Shown: positions 8,289-18,404, counted from the stretch's first letter. The stretch is 64,000 nt of DNA from Clostridium hydrogeniformans DSM 21757 (GCF_000686705.1 NZ_JMLJ01000015.1:62001-126000); one strand, 5' to 3'. The notes: generated by a model not told the origin, from the letters alone. Made by a program: numbers and translations.

Positions 8289-8317
8289 ATGCTAACACTA
8301 AGTTGTTTATAAGTCAA
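8289..8317 (-). promoter_or_regulatory. Promoter of the 26-residue peptide gene
   Basis: On the minus strand TTGACT (8317-8312), a 17-bp spacer, then TAGCAT (8294-8289), about 50 bp upstream of the start codon. Confidence 0.55.
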
Positions 8318-8323
8318 CTTTTA

Positions 8324-9094
8324 TTATGATGTAAATAATATTCTCCATGTGTTAGGACCCACGATTCCATCAGCTCCTATATATTTATCTGTTTGTAACC
8401 TAAGAACTGCATCATAAGTACCTTGTCCAAAAGCTCCGTCAGCTCCCCATTTTCCTACGCTGTATCCAATATTTATAAGCTTCTCTTGTATAAGTTTCGT
8501 TAAATTTCCCCTTGCTCCTTTCTTTACTAAAACAGTTGCCTTTTGTGTATTTGGTCCATAATAGCCATCCTCATTTAATCCTGATCCAAATTGTATATTA
8601 AGTTCTCTTTGCACTTTTTTTATCCATTCTCTGTAATTAAAAACCAATTTATTATTTTTTAAATTACCCTTAAATTTCTCTAAAGGAAAGTTGACTCCTG
8701 GGCAATCTGTACTATAGTAATCCCCATGCCCTCCTATCTCTGTAATTCCATATTTGTTTTTAAGATAGATTACGAGTTCCATAGCAGCATTGAATTGTTC
8801 TTCAGGCATATTATCAACCATATAATTACCCTCTAAACACACGCTTATACTAACTGCATTTTGTCCTGGACAATGAGCTCCTATTGACCACTCTGGTCTT
8901 CCTCTGTAAATTGAACCGCCTTTTCTTACATAGAAATGATAGCCTATACCACTCCATTTAAATTGGTTCTTGTGTAGGTCATGTAATCTTTCTATAGTCC
9001 ACCCATTGCATTCTGGATGGTGTAAAATTATTTTATTAGTTATCCCTCTTTTACTTAAGCTCCCAAACGATAGATTGCTTTCTATTATATTCAT
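8324..9094 (-). CDS. Endolysin: N-acetylmuramoyl-L-alanine amidase
   Basis: 256 residues. The N-terminal Amidase_2/PGRP domain (about 15-140) has zinc ligands in ILHHPE, GGHGDYY and TDCPG and should cut the bond between muramic acid and the stem peptide. The C-terminal part contains two peptidoglycan-binding repeats (residues about 155-255, with DGYYGPNTQKA and DGIVGPNTWRI). There is no signal peptide, so release would need a holin; two small membrane proteins encoded just upstream fit that role. It is the last gene of the late operon. Coding ends before the toxin-like gene's promoter. Confidence 0.93.
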   Translation of the reverse strand: MNIIESNLSFGSLSKRGITNKIILHHPECNGWTIERLHDLHKNQFKWSGIGYHFYVRKGGSIYRGRPEWSIGAHCPGQNAVSISVCLEGNYMVDNMPEEQFNAAMELVIYLKNKYGITEIGGHGDYYSTDCPGVNFPLEKFKGNLKNNKLVFNYREWIKKVQRELNIQFGSGLNEDGYYGPNTQKATVLVKKGARGNLTKLIQEKLINIGYSVGKWGADGAFGQGTYDAVLRLQTDKYIGADGIVGPNTWRILFTS

Positions 9095-9099
9095 ACTAT

Positions 9100-9294
9100 C
9101 TACTCCCTTACATTTATATTTTTAGAACTTTGTCCGAAATAGAATCCTATTACTATTAATAAGATGTTAGTAAATGATTCTGTTATGGACCCACTATATA
9201 AAGTTAATGCACAAAAAGTAAGAGTTAAAAGTAATGCGATAATACTTTTAACTCTTAATAAGTTGGCCACTCTATCTTTAATTGTTAGTTTCAT
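9100..9294 (-). CDS. Small membrane protein, probable holin
   Basis: 64 residues with two predicted membrane spans (SIIALLLTLTFCALTLYSG and ILLIVIGFYFGQS) and a charged C-terminus (SSKNINVRE). It lies 5 bp before the endolysin gene. Size, topology and place fit a class II phage holin. The family is not certain because holins are poorly conserved. Confidence 0.65.
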   Translation of the reverse strand: MKLTIKDRVANLLRVKSIIALLLTLTFCALTLYSGSITESFTNILLIVIGFYFGQSSKNINVRE

Positions 9295-9303
9295 AATTAC
9301 CTC

Positions 9304-9504
9304 CTATTTGAATATCTTGTTTTTAATTTCTTCTACATCTTTTTTTATATCTTCTACTACCCCAAACTTATCAGCTAGTTTATTTATAGTAGTTTGATAA
9401 TTCTTTTCTCTTTCCCCAGTTGTTTTAAGTACATATAACAGTAAAAATACAAAAAGCCCATAGCCCAATCCTTGGCTAAGAGCTCTAGTTATTAATTCAT
9501 CCAT
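9304..9504 (-). CDS. BhlA/UviB-type holin-like protein
   Basis: 66 residues: one N-terminal membrane span (GLGYGLFVFLLLYVLKTT) followed by a charged coiled-coil-like region (REKNYQTTINKLADKF). This is the pattern of the BhlA/UviB family found next to phage endolysins and clostridial bacteriocins. It lies 9 bp before the next small membrane gene. Either it or the neighbour is the holin; the other may modulate timing. Confidence 0.8.
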   Translation of the reverse strand: MDELITRALSQGLGYGLFVFLLLYVLKTTGEREKNYQTTINKLADKFGVVEDIKKDVEEIKNKIFK

Positions 9505-9515
9505 TCTACACCTCT

Positions 9516-9764
9516 TTATAATATATCTACGCCCATTGCTTCTGCTTTTTCTTCACAGTATTCCTTAAATTCAGATACCTTCTTCTTACAGAAAGTTTTA
9601 TTAAGTTTATACAACTCTTGATTAACTATATCAAAAGTATATTGAATACCATTTATAGTAACAGTACATAACATCCTTAAAATAACATAGTCATTGCCAG
9701 TTACATCCTTTCCAGTAACCTCATTCTCAAAAGTTGTATAAAAGTTGTTCTTTGAATCTAACAT
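9516..9764 (-). CDS. Small phage protein of unknown function
   Basis: 82 residues with a clear AGGAGGAATTTT ribosome binding site, between the tail-tip gene and the holin genes. The middle (LCTVTINGIQYTFDIVNQELYKL) looks like beta strands and the C-terminus is a charged helix. No motif recognised. Its place suggests a minor tail or host-contact accessory. Confidence 0.6.
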   Translation of the reverse strand: MLDSKNNFYTTFENEVTGKDVTGNDYVILRMLCTVTINGIQYTFDIVNQELYKLNKTFCKKKVSEFKEYCEEKAEAMGVDIL

Positions 9765-9827
9765 AAATAAAATTCCTCCTTAATTTTTATATACTAAAAA
9801 AGCATAGTCAAATGACTACACCTCATT

Positions 9828-12800
9828 TTATTTCTCATATCTAACCCACAATTCAGCTTCTGCTTCGCAAATAACGTAACTTCCATTTGCAATAACTAAA
9901 CCTTGAATTGCTCCACTCTTTAAATCATTAGCAACCTGCATAGGTAGGGACAACCATTTTTGTTCTCCCCATGCTAAAGAACCTATATAACCATAATCTT
10001 TTCCAAGGTCTGAACCTCCTTGAGAAGTATAACCATGACCATATAAATGTATATTCTCTCCTGCACTAGAACCTCCAGCGTTCCTTCTTCTAAGCCTTAA
10101 TTGAACAGCTTGAATATTAGCCCCTGAAAGTTTACTTCTGATGTCTGCTGAATTGAAATACATGAATCCTCTGTGATTTCCTTGTCCCCATGAACCTTGG
10201 TAGATATAGTTGTTGTCACTTCTCCAACCCCAGTTATCTCTCCATGACTTGGTTGAAGTAGCTTTCCAATAGTTTTCATGTATACTCACAGGTGGTTTTG
10301 GAGTAGTAACAAAGTTACTCTCATAACCTTCATAATGACCACCACCATGAAGGAAAATCCCTCCACCATCTACCCAAACCTTTCCATCCCTCGGGTGTGG
10401 TGATGGTACTCCAACAGTATAATTAGAATCTGATGAACTTATCTGTATGATTCCACCATCCAGTGCTGACATGGATGCTCTATTGTTTGAACCTCTGCAA
10501 TTTTGGATAACTACCCTTGACCTATCAGTGGCAGTTATAGCAAAAGCCCAAGGATAAGTTGTGCAACCATTTATGTCACACAAATCTACAGTTACACAAG
10601 AACCATTGATTGCATAAACACCATTTCCCCCATTATTCAATATTCTTAAGTTCTTAACTCTTACATCAGGACTTCCAGCAACTTCTACAGCTGAAGTATC
10701 CTTAACTCCATTTTGGATTAATGCTCCACCAGTGTCAGCCCAGTTGGTTCTGTGTCCATCTAGGCTTACAACACAAGTACAGCCATATACTTTTATATGC
10801 CCTTTAAGAACAGTACTCCTATCAAGGTCCACAAATATTGCATGTCTGCCAAAATAATTTTCAATTTTGACATCTTCCTTTATTTCTCCATAGCAATATA
10901 AGTAAACATGACCCTCAAGTATTTTAGGGGTTCTTCTAAGGGCTTCACTAACTGATTTTAAAGGTTTTTCTTTAGTACCAGCATTGAAGTCATCACCAGC
11001 TGAGCCATTAATGTACCAGGTAACATCTCCTTTTTGTATAGTGTAAATGTTATTGGCTGTAACAGTATCAACAGTAAGTTCAGTAAGTCCACTTTTTTCA
11101 GCTAAAGAACCAATGACCTCATTTTGACTATTGTATATCCTGAAGCCATCAGCATTTAAAGTTGAGTATGTACCTACTTTTGTATGAGTAACTGTAATAC
11201 CTTCAGAATCTATAGAGGTTACTCCCTCATATGATTCACTTGGATGAGGTGTCCATCCTGTACTCACAGCTCCTTCTTGAAACATTAACTTACTAGTCCA
11301 AACAAGCCCATTTCTTTGCACCCATGTTCTAGCATTTCCCTTCACTGAATTTGCTGGTGCTTCCATGTTTACAGTAAGTGTTTGCCACATATTAAGCCTT
11401 GACTTATCTGCTACAGCCCCAGCAGTCTTTATTCTCTTATTAGTACTGTCCCACCATTGTATTTCTAAGTATATATTTTGGTCTAATCCATGATTGCTAG
11501 GAATAAATACTTCTACACTTGCAGTATAGGTTTTACCAGCGACCACTTCTACTGGAACAGGGTTCTCCCCCCTCCACTGGTCAGCAGTATGTCCTTTCTG
11601 CTCATTCTTCCAAGAGAAACATTCTCCATTCTTTTTAGATGTGTCTACAGTAACCCCAACAGCTGGATTATGAAAGGCTTTATCATTCTTTAGGGCTGTG
11701 TTTTTTAGTAGATTATATCCACCTATAGAATTAAACTTGGCTGTAATTGAATCCTCAGTCTGTGTTAATTCAGATTTAGTTGCATAGGACTTTAATTGAT
11801 CTTTATCAGCTTTACTGGTTTGTAATTGGCTAACTGTTGAAAAAATTTTCCCTTGTTCAAGCTTAATTTCAGATAGACTGTTATTGGTGTTAGTCTCTAC
11901 CTTATTTATCTCTCCGTAAATATCTTCTGGTGCTGGGCTCCAGTCTGTAAACTTGTCACCTATTTCCAACTTAGGTCTACCCACTGCTAAGTAATCTCCA
12001 GCACATTGAATGTAGATACTATTGTCCCTAACCTTTATTATTTCTTTATCTGCAAAAACAAAAGTACTTTTTATTCTTTTCTTAACATTCTCTCCATCAG
12101 AAACGCTCCACCAAGCACCATAATAGCTTTTAGTCCCATCTTTCCAAGTGATTTCTGTTTCTTGCCCAATTCTATTATATTTCCCAGTAACCCTCTTACC
12201 ATTTCTTATTTCTATATCTACACTTACGGTTACTTTTTTACCCCTCAAAGAATTAGCACTGTCTAAAGACATAGTCCCTAATGTCATATAAGCATGATCG
12301 CCATTATGATTAGTTTTAACTAAGCACTTATCAGTATCTATGTAATAGTTCATACCTCCAATTTGAAGATCGTTAATTTTAGTATCAACTTCTTCTGATG
12401 AAACCTTTAAGTTTACTTGATTTTTTAAAATATTGACCTCTGATTGAGTACTATTTATTCTTTGATTTACAGTAGTTATTTTACCCTCTGTATATTGATT
12501 TACAGCATACTCTAAATCCTCTGGTGCTGGAGCCCAAGATGGCACATTATTACCTCGTACTAGCATTACTTGTGATATATAAACTTTACCATTAAGACCT
12601 AAGGCTCCATGTAATAAAACACTCTTGTTATAATCTGCATTAATTTTACTTTGTGATGTCATATAAATCCATCTATCCCTAGGAACATCAACTGGTATTG
12701 TTATTTTACAAAAATCTATGAACTTTGTATCATTACTACATCTTAGAAATAGCTCACTTTCTACATCCATTTTTATTTCACTTGACACAAATATCATTGC

Positions 12801-15032
12801 TCCTAGTGAATATTCTTCATCTTTTGATACCTTAGGTAGAGGCTCTAATGCATTAGTTACTATAAACCTTGGTGCCCCTTCTTCTGCTCCAATTCTTTGA
12901 AAAAATATAGCGGCATTACCGTTATAGCCCCCACTAGAATATTTAGTGTTATCACTCCAAAAAGAATTACTTCCTAAGTTTCCACTAGAATTCTTAACAA
13001 GGTTTCTACCACCTATTTGTATTTCACTAATCTTTTTATCAACTTCTGTACCGGATACTTTAAGATTAATTTGATCTTTTAGTAACCCTAACTCCGTTGT
13101 ATTCTTATTTAGAGAAGTGTTTACTCCCTCCATATCTTTGTTATATTTCTGCATATCAATCTTTAGATTTATCCTATTGTCCATAGCTTGTATCTGAGAC
13201 TTTTGAGTTACTAGTTCGTTCCCTTGTGCTGTAATAGTATTTTGTTGTGTAGATAATTCAACATCTAATGTCCTATCACCTATTTGTACTTTTGTACCTT
13301 TAATATTTTCAGTAGCTCCATTAACTTCTCTCACTATAGAATTCTTATCAAATTTTTTAGCATCCAAAGAATTATCTCTTACTTTACCATACCCCTCGGT
13401 AAAACCTTCATCAGTTAAACCCTCTTGATTAATTAATGTAGCTTTACCATCTTTTCCTCTTAAAATTAAACTAGAGTTATTATCCTCATCTACTCCTAAC
13501 ATAATTCTTTCATATAATTTTTCATCTTTATCACTATCTAAAATCTGAAGCTTATTGCCTGTTATTCTAAACCTTCCATTAGGTCCTGATATTGTTACTA
13601 GACTAGTATCTACTGTACCACTTTGTATTTTATTAGCACTTAAAGAGCTAATTTGTCCATCTCCTATAGCCCCTTGTGCTATTATCCCACTTCCAGCAGT
13701 TATAGCTCCAGTTGCTATATTCTTTGCTGTTATATTTCCAGCTAAAACATATTCTATGGATGCTGTATTAGCTTCCAAAACTTTTACCTTAGCATTTGAA
13801 GCCTCCAATTGCTCTATTGTAGCAAATGTTGTAGATAACTTTTCTATTTTTGCATTAGTTACATTTAAGTCATCTATGTTTGCTTTATTAGCAATAATCT
13901 CCCCAAATTCACCTTTTACTGCCTTAATAACATTTGTTTGTATTGTATCTACATCAATATTCAAGTTTTCTATTTTATTACCATCTACAAGACCACTATC
14001 AGTAGTTATGTTCTCAACTACTTCAGTAGTTTCTTGTAACTCTTTCTGTATATCTTCAAACTTCAATACTGAATTAGCAATTTCACAGGTGTTTCTATCT
14101 GGTTCATCTGGATATTTAACTATCTTAACAATTCTCTGTTTTTCTCCAATTTCTTTTTCTGGATCTAATATATATACTATATCCCCTATATGATAATCTA
14201 AAAAGTTATATTCATTACTTAAATTTGATACATCTATTATCTCCACCTTATAAGCCCTATATGGTACTGAAAGTTCATTTAACTTTTTTAAGGCATCTTC
14301 TTTAAGAGAATTTATATCAGTATATCTTTGGTCTTCCCATATTAAAGTTTTAGTCTTATTACTATATTGGTAATTCTCTAAATACTCTTTTCCATTATTT
14401 ACGGAAGATATTTTAAGTTTATCTTTTCCTATTGGAATTATTCTAGTATAAAAATTATTACTATCACTATCTATCTCTAATCTTCTTAGATTTAATTCTG
14501 TTGTAAAATAACATCCTCTATCTTCTCCAATGTCATCTAAGATATCTATTATCTTGTCTAAGGAGTTGTATACTACATAACATCTATAAGTCTTACTTAT
14601 TTGTCTAAGCACTTCTAAAGCTGTTGTCTTCTCTTTTCTTATAGTTCTCTTCTTACTTACTGTACACTTTCCTATAGTCCATCCTGTTCCTGCTATAGCT
14701 AACCTTGCACACGAGTCAGCAGTCTGTTCCTTAGAACTAAACTGTTCTATAGCTTTACCCTCTATATCCTCTAAGTTTAATTCCGCTTGTATCTGCATAA
14801 CATCAGTCGATTTTTTTATACTCTTAATTACATATTCATGTTCTTCTGTTTGTAAGTATCCTTCTTCCTTTATTAAACTACTTTCATGTAAATATAAAGG
14901 GATAGAGAAATCCAATTTACTATCCCCACTAATTTCATATGTTATTTCTAAGTTCTCATAAGAATTCAGTCCATAAATTTTATTGTGATTTTGGTCAAAT
15001 AAGATTAGCACTCTATCCCTCCTTATAGCCAT
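9828..15032 (-). CDS. Very large tail-tip/receptor-binding protein
   Basis: 1734 residues. Residues about 1-340 match the N-terminal domain of phage tail endopeptidase/Tal proteins, which cap the tail tube. Then comes a helical stalk. Next are three similar modules starting IGGRNLVKN (about 674), IGGMNYYID (about 893) and IGGYNLLKN (about 1100), closed by WAPAPED, WSPAPED and WTPHPSE, like carbohydrate-binding jelly-rolls separated by coiled coil. Residues about 1335-1560 look like a right-handed beta-helix (many NGG, VxVxNC turns). A C-terminal beta domain of about 130 residues ends the protein. It probably recognises the host wall polymer. It overlaps the upstream distal tail gene by 10 bp. 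Confidence 0.85.
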   Translation of the reverse strand: MAIRRDRVLILFDQNHNKIYGLNSYENLEITYEISGDSKLDFSIPLYLHESSLIKEEGYLQTEEHEYVIKSIKKSTDVMQIQAELNLEDIEGKAIEQFSSKEQTADSCARLAIAGTGWTIGKCTVSKKRTIRKEKTTALEVLRQISKTYRCYVVYNSLDKIIDILDDIGEDRGCYFTTELNLRRLEIDSDSNNFYTRIIPIGKDKLKISSVNNGKEYLENYQYSNKTKTLIWEDQRYTDINSLKEDALKKLNELSVPYRAYKVEIIDVSNLSNEYNFLDYHIGDIVYILDPEKEIGEKQRIVKIVKYPDEPDRNTCEIANSVLKFEDIQKELQETTEVVENITTDSGLVDGNKIENLNIDVDTIQTNVIKAVKGEFGEIIANKANIDDLNVTNAKIEKLSTTFATIEQLEASNAKVKVLEANTASIEYVLAGNITAKNIATGAITAGSGIIAQGAIGDGQISSLSANKIQSGTVDTSLVTISGPNGRFRITGNKLQILDSDKDEKLYERIMLGVDEDNNSSLILRGKDGKATLINQEGLTDEGFTEGYGKVRDNSLDAKKFDKNSIVREVNGATENIKGTKVQIGDRTLDVELSTQQNTITAQGNELVTQKSQIQAMDNRINLKIDMQKYNKDMEGVNTSLNKNTTELGLLKDQINLKVSGTEVDKKISEIQIGGRNLVKNSSGNLGSNSFWSDNTKYSSGGYNGNAAIFFQRIGAEEGAPRFIVTNALEPLPKVSKDEEYSLGAMIFVSSEIKMDVESELFLRCSNDTKFIDFCKITIPVDVPRDRWIYMTSQSKINADYNKSVLLHGALGLNGKVYISQVMLVRGNNVPSWAPAPEDLEYAVNQYTEGKITTVNQRINSTQSEVNILKNQVNLKVSSEEVDTKINDLQIGGMNYYIDTDKCLVKTNHNGDHAYMTLGTMSLDSANSLRGKKVTVSVDIEIRNGKRVTGKYNRIGQETEITWKDGTKSYYGAWWSVSDGENVKKRIKSTFVFADKEIIKVRDNSIYIQCAGDYLAVGRPKLEIGDKFTDWSPAPEDIYGEINKVETNTNNSLSEIKLEQGKIFSTVSQLQTSKADKDQLKSYATKSELTQTEDSITAKFNSIGGYNLLKNTALKNDKAFHNPAVGVTVDTSKKNGECFSWKNEQKGHTADQWRGENPVPVEVVAGKTYTASVEVFIPSNHGLDQNIYLEIQWWDSTNKRIKTAGAVADKSRLNMWQTLTVNMEAPANSVKGNARTWVQRNGLVWTSKLMFQEGAVSTGWTPHPSESYEGVTSIDSEGITVTHTKVGTYSTLNADGFRIYNSQNEVIGSLAEKSGLTELTVDTVTANNIYTIQKGDVTWYINGSAGDDFNAGTKEKPLKSVSEALRRTPKILEGHVYLYCYGEIKEDVKIENYFGRHAIFVDLDRSTVLKGHIKVYGCTCVVSLDGHRTNWADTGGALIQNGVKDTSAVEVAGSPDVRVKNLRILNNGGNGVYAINGSCVTVDLCDINGCTTYPWAFAITATDRSRVVIQNCRGSNNRASMSALDGGIIQISSSDSNYTVGVPSPHPRDGKVWVDGGGIFLHGGGHYEGYESNFVTTPKPPVSIHENYWKATSTKSWRDNWGWRSDNNYIYQGSWGQGNHRGFMYFNSADIRSKLSGANIQAVQLRLRRRNAGGSSAGENIHLYGHGYTSQGGSDLGKDYGYIGSLAWGEQKWLSLPMQVANDLKSGAIQGLVIANGSYVICEAEAELWVRYEK

Positions 15033-15727
15033 CTTGGCTTAAAATTAACTTCTACCGTTATATTCTTATTATTCCAACTTAAATTATTTTCCCCTGGTCT
15101 TAATTTAGGAAACTCCAATAAGTCTACATCATTAAACTTATTGGAGTCCCCCTCTATGACACTACAATGCTCTCCATCTATAATAACTGGAATATTAGCT
15201 TTAATATTCTTAACTTTTATAGGTCTTTTACTAAAACCACTTAAAGTTACCTCTATTATATCTACTTGTGAAATAACCTTAATTCTACATGGAGTATCTA
15301 AGTTCCCAGAATTATTAATGATTCCATTTGTAGACTTAGCAAATTGTTTCGATTCTTCTTTGGTACATTTATACCCTTTCCATTTAACATCAATCTCCCA
15401 ATCCCATGGAGTTATTCTTTGTGGTTCCCCTAAACTAATTAAGTAACACTTATAAGTGAATGTTGGAATGTCATCAAAGTTTAACTTACATTGATCTATC
15501 TTAACAGTAAATTTAGATATAACTTTTTCAAAGTCATCATATACTCCACTTTTAATAGTAAAAGTAAATTTACAAGCTATATTTAAAAACTTAATATCCT
15601 TATATAAATATGTTGGAATTAAAGCTTTCTTATACCACTCTACTCCTATATCTATAGAAGAAGTTGAAATTACTTTATTAGATAAAATAGCATTACAATC
15701 TTTTAAATCAATATCATTTATTAACAT
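15023..15727 (-). CDS. Distal tail protein (Dit)
   Basis: 234 residues. The beta-rich sequence, length, and place between tape measure and tail-tip genes match Dit/siphovirus tail component proteins, which form the hexameric hub at the tail end. Features include IDLKDCNAILSNK at the start and a C-terminal beta domain (RPGENNLSWNNKNITVEVNF) typical of the family. Translation is coupled to the tail-tip gene by overlap. Confidence 0.8.
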   Translation of the reverse strand: MLINDIDLKDCNAILSNKVISTSSIDIGVEWYKKALIPTYLYKDIKFLNIACKFTFTIKSGVYDDFEKVISKFTVKIDQCKLNFDDIPTFTYKCYLISLGEPQRITPWDWEIDVKWKGYKCTKEESKQFAKSTNGIINNSGNLDTPCRIKVISQVDIIEVTLSGFSKRPIKVKNIKANIPVIIDGEHCSVIEGDSNKFNDVDLLEFPKLRPGENNLSWNNKNITVEVNFKPRWL

Positions 15728-15734
15728 ATACTAA

Positions 15735-18404
15735 TTACCTCCTTCTAGACATACTAGCTAAATGTGGACTTAATCTCTTTGCTACTAAATACCCATCCAT
15801 GCTTACATCCCCTAAACCAGTATCATTTATAGCTCTAACAAAACTGTTATATATGAACTCTTCCAATTTCTCGATAGGAATTACAGCTTCTGGACCTGCT
15901 TCTCCTCCTACTTGTGCCCTTCCATTCATCATTCCAAACATGGTTGGCTTAGTTAATATTCCACCTTCTGCGTACCAATCTATTCCTATACTTGGCACTC
16001 TAGGAGGCATTAAGCTAAATTCTCCATTTATCTTAAAATGCGGTAATTTAACTTTTGGAAATAAGTTAGAAAACCAGCCTTTAACTTTATCTACAAATCC
16101 ACTAAGCAGACTCTGTGCTTTCTCTATAGGTGTCCATATGGCTGTCTTTATACCATTCCATACCGTTGTTGTAACAGACTTAATACTATTCCATGCCCCT
16201 GTTACAGAACTCTTAACCCCATTTACGGCTCCACTTACAACACTCTTAATCCCATTCCAAATTCCACTTATTACACCTTTAATACCATTCCAAATACTTG
16301 ATGTAATACTTGATATAGTATTCCATACACTGCTTATTATATTTTTAATAGAAGTTATTGCACTACTTATAAAGCCTTTAATTGAATTCCAAATTGAACT
16401 TATTACATTACTTATAGAATTTAATATACTTTGTATAAACGTATATATGCTATTCCATATATATGATATTTCATTCCATATACTAGTTACTATTCCTACA
16501 ATCGTTGACCATATTGTATTCCATATATTTGATATAAAATTTCCTACAGCACTTATTATATTAGATATAAATCCTATACCCGCTTGAACTACGGATTTTA
16601 TACCTTCCCATATTGGCTCTAAAAACTGCCATAAGAAATTCCATACATATTCCCACAATTGACTAATTATTTGCATTGCAGTTCCGATTACAGCTTCTAT
16701 TAAAGCCATTCCAGTCTTTACAATAGATTTTATTAGTTCCCAAATAAATTTAAATGGTATTGTTATGACTTCCCATGCAGTAACAAAAAAATCGCATATA
16801 TCTTGCCATGCAGTACTAAAAAACTCTCCTATGGCATTTACTGATGTTGTGAAAATCTCCTTAATACCATTCCATAAGTTTATAAAAAATTCCTTAATAC
16901 TATTCCATACAGATACTACAGTTTCTTTAATTCCATTCCATAAATCGCTAAGCCATGGGCCTATCTTATCCCAATTTTTATAAATTAAATAAGCTGCGGC
17001 TGCAAATAATCCTATTGCTATACCTGCTAAACCCACTGGACTAGTTAAAAAACTAAACGCAGTCCCAGCCCCTTTTATTATAGGAGTTATAGCTTTAAAG
17101 GCTTTAAAGCCTTTAATAAAACTTTTAATTCCTACATCTGCAATCTTTAACTTTGCAGAATTAAGAACAAAACTTGTTATAACTGCTCCAAAAATTATGC
17201 CTATGGCTTTTATAGCTGTTTCATGCTCTTTTAGAAAATTTGTAAACTCTTTAAATTTATTGCTCACATATTCTATTTCATTTGGAAGTGATTGTAATAC
17301 TTGTGCAAGCTTATTAAAAGCATCTACTAAAATTCCATTCTGCATTTCTCCAAGTTTTATTAATAAGCCTTCCCAAGCACTTTTTACTCCTGCTATAGCT
17401 CCACCAAGTCCACCATCCATAGTGTCTGCCATTTTCTGTGTTTGACCTTCACTTTCAGCTACAGCCTTAGTCATTTTCTCAAATTCTTCTGGGGTAGCAT
17501 TTACAACTGCTAACATTCCTGACATAGCTTCTTGACCGAATATAGTTGAAGCATATTGAGCTTTCTGAGCATCATTTAACTTGCTAAATTTCCCTCTTAA
17601 TTCTTGCATAAGAGTATTGAATGGCTTAACTTTACCCGTACTGTCTGTAATGCTAATTCCTAACTCCCTCATTAATTTAGCACTATCTCCAGTAGGGTTA
17701 GCAAGTCTTGTTAAAGCACTTCTAAGCGAAGTACCTGCCTGTGATCCTTTTATACCTTTATTAGCCATTAATCCTATAGCAACAGATACATCTTGAAGCT
17801 TATACCCTAACGAACCAGCCACTGGCCCTACATACTTAAATGTTTCTCCTAATAATCCTATATCTGTATTAGCCGCTGACGCAGTAGCACTTAAAATATC
17901 TGTAAACATTGTTGTGTCTTTTGCTGTCAAACCAAATTGACTTAATCCATCTGCTACTATTCCTGCCGCACTCCCTAAGTCTATGGCATTAGCAGTTGCA
18001 AAAGAAAGAACTGGACCTATACCTTCCATTATTTCGCCTGTTTTCCAACCTGCTCTAGCAAGATTCTCCATTCCTTGCCCTGCTTCTGTTGCAGAAAATC
18101 TAGTCTTTGCCCCTAATTCCTCTGCTTTTCCTCTTAAGGCTTCATATGCCTTTCCTGTAGCACCACTTACTGCTTGCACCTTTCTCATTTGATCATCATA
18201 TGTAGAATAAGTGCTTACTATCTTCTTTTCAAAAGCTACTACAGCCCCTACTGCAAAAGCCTTTGCAATTGTTTTGCCTATACCAGAAAATGCTTTTCCT
18301 ATAACACCTTCTGATTGTTTAGCCTTACCTGTTACACTATCTATACTCTTATTGGCATCTTTATCATTTACAGCAATCTTACCAAACAAGGTGAATAGTT
18401 CCAT
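15735..18404 (-). CDS. Tail tape measure protein
   Basis: 889 residues. The first 350 residues carry the TP901 tape-measure core (GQGMENLARAGW, then TDILSATASAANTDIGLLGE). A hydrophobic stretch (about 440-490, GLAGIAIGLFAAAAYLIYKN) is followed by a long run of Trp-containing repeats (IWNGIK, VWNSIK) with a period near 11 residues, then a C-terminal domain with GGEAGPEAVIPIEKLEE, common to these proteins. It sets tail length and is ejected with DNA. It lies just after the frameshifted chaperone pair. Confidence 0.95.
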   Translation of the reverse strand: MELFTLFGKIAVNDKDANKSIDSVTGKAKQSEGVIGKAFSGIGKTIAKAFAVGAVVAFEKKIVSTYSTYDDQMRKVQAVSGATGKAYEALRGKAEELGAKTRFSATEAGQGMENLARAGWKTGEIMEGIGPVLSFATANAIDLGSAAGIVADGLSQFGLTAKDTTMFTDILSATASAANTDIGLLGETFKYVGPVAGSLGYKLQDVSVAIGLMANKGIKGSQAGTSLRSALTRLANPTGDSAKLMRELGISITDSTGKVKPFNTLMQELRGKFSKLNDAQKAQYASTIFGQEAMSGMLAVVNATPEEFEKMTKAVAESEGQTQKMADTMDGGLGGAIAGVKSAWEGLLIKLGEMQNGILVDAFNKLAQVLQSLPNEIEYVSNKFKEFTNFLKEHETAIKAIGIIFGAVITSFVLNSAKLKIADVGIKSFIKGFKAFKAITPIIKGAGTAFSFLTSPVGLAGIAIGLFAAAAYLIYKNWDKIGPWLSDLWNGIKETVVSVWNSIKEFFINLWNGIKEIFTTSVNAIGEFFSTAWQDICDFFVTAWEVITIPFKFIWELIKSIVKTGMALIEAVIGTAMQIISQLWEYVWNFLWQFLEPIWEGIKSVVQAGIGFISNIISAVGNFISNIWNTIWSTIVGIVTSIWNEISYIWNSIYTFIQSILNSISNVISSIWNSIKGFISSAITSIKNIISSVWNTISSITSSIWNGIKGVISGIWNGIKSVVSGAVNGVKSSVTGAWNSIKSVTTTVWNGIKTAIWTPIEKAQSLLSGFVDKVKGWFSNLFPKVKLPHFKINGEFSLMPPRVPSIGIDWYAEGGILTKPTMFGMMNGRAQVGGEAGPEAVIPIEKLEEFIYNSFVRAINDTGLGDVSMDGYLVAKRLSPHLASMSRRR

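Noticed and set aside
13305-13325. Possible self-target of the spacer at 7290-7325
   Set aside because: Only about 11 bases match the tail-tip gene, far below what a target needs.
13555-14193. 212-codon plus-strand frame opposite the tail-tip gene
   Set aside because: Shadow of a confidently assigned gene; Pro/Ile/Ser-rich without motifs.
15799-16587. Long plus-strand open frame opposite the tape measure gene
   Set aside because: It mirrors the repetitive tape measure sequence, has no ribosome binding site and no protein-like composition.
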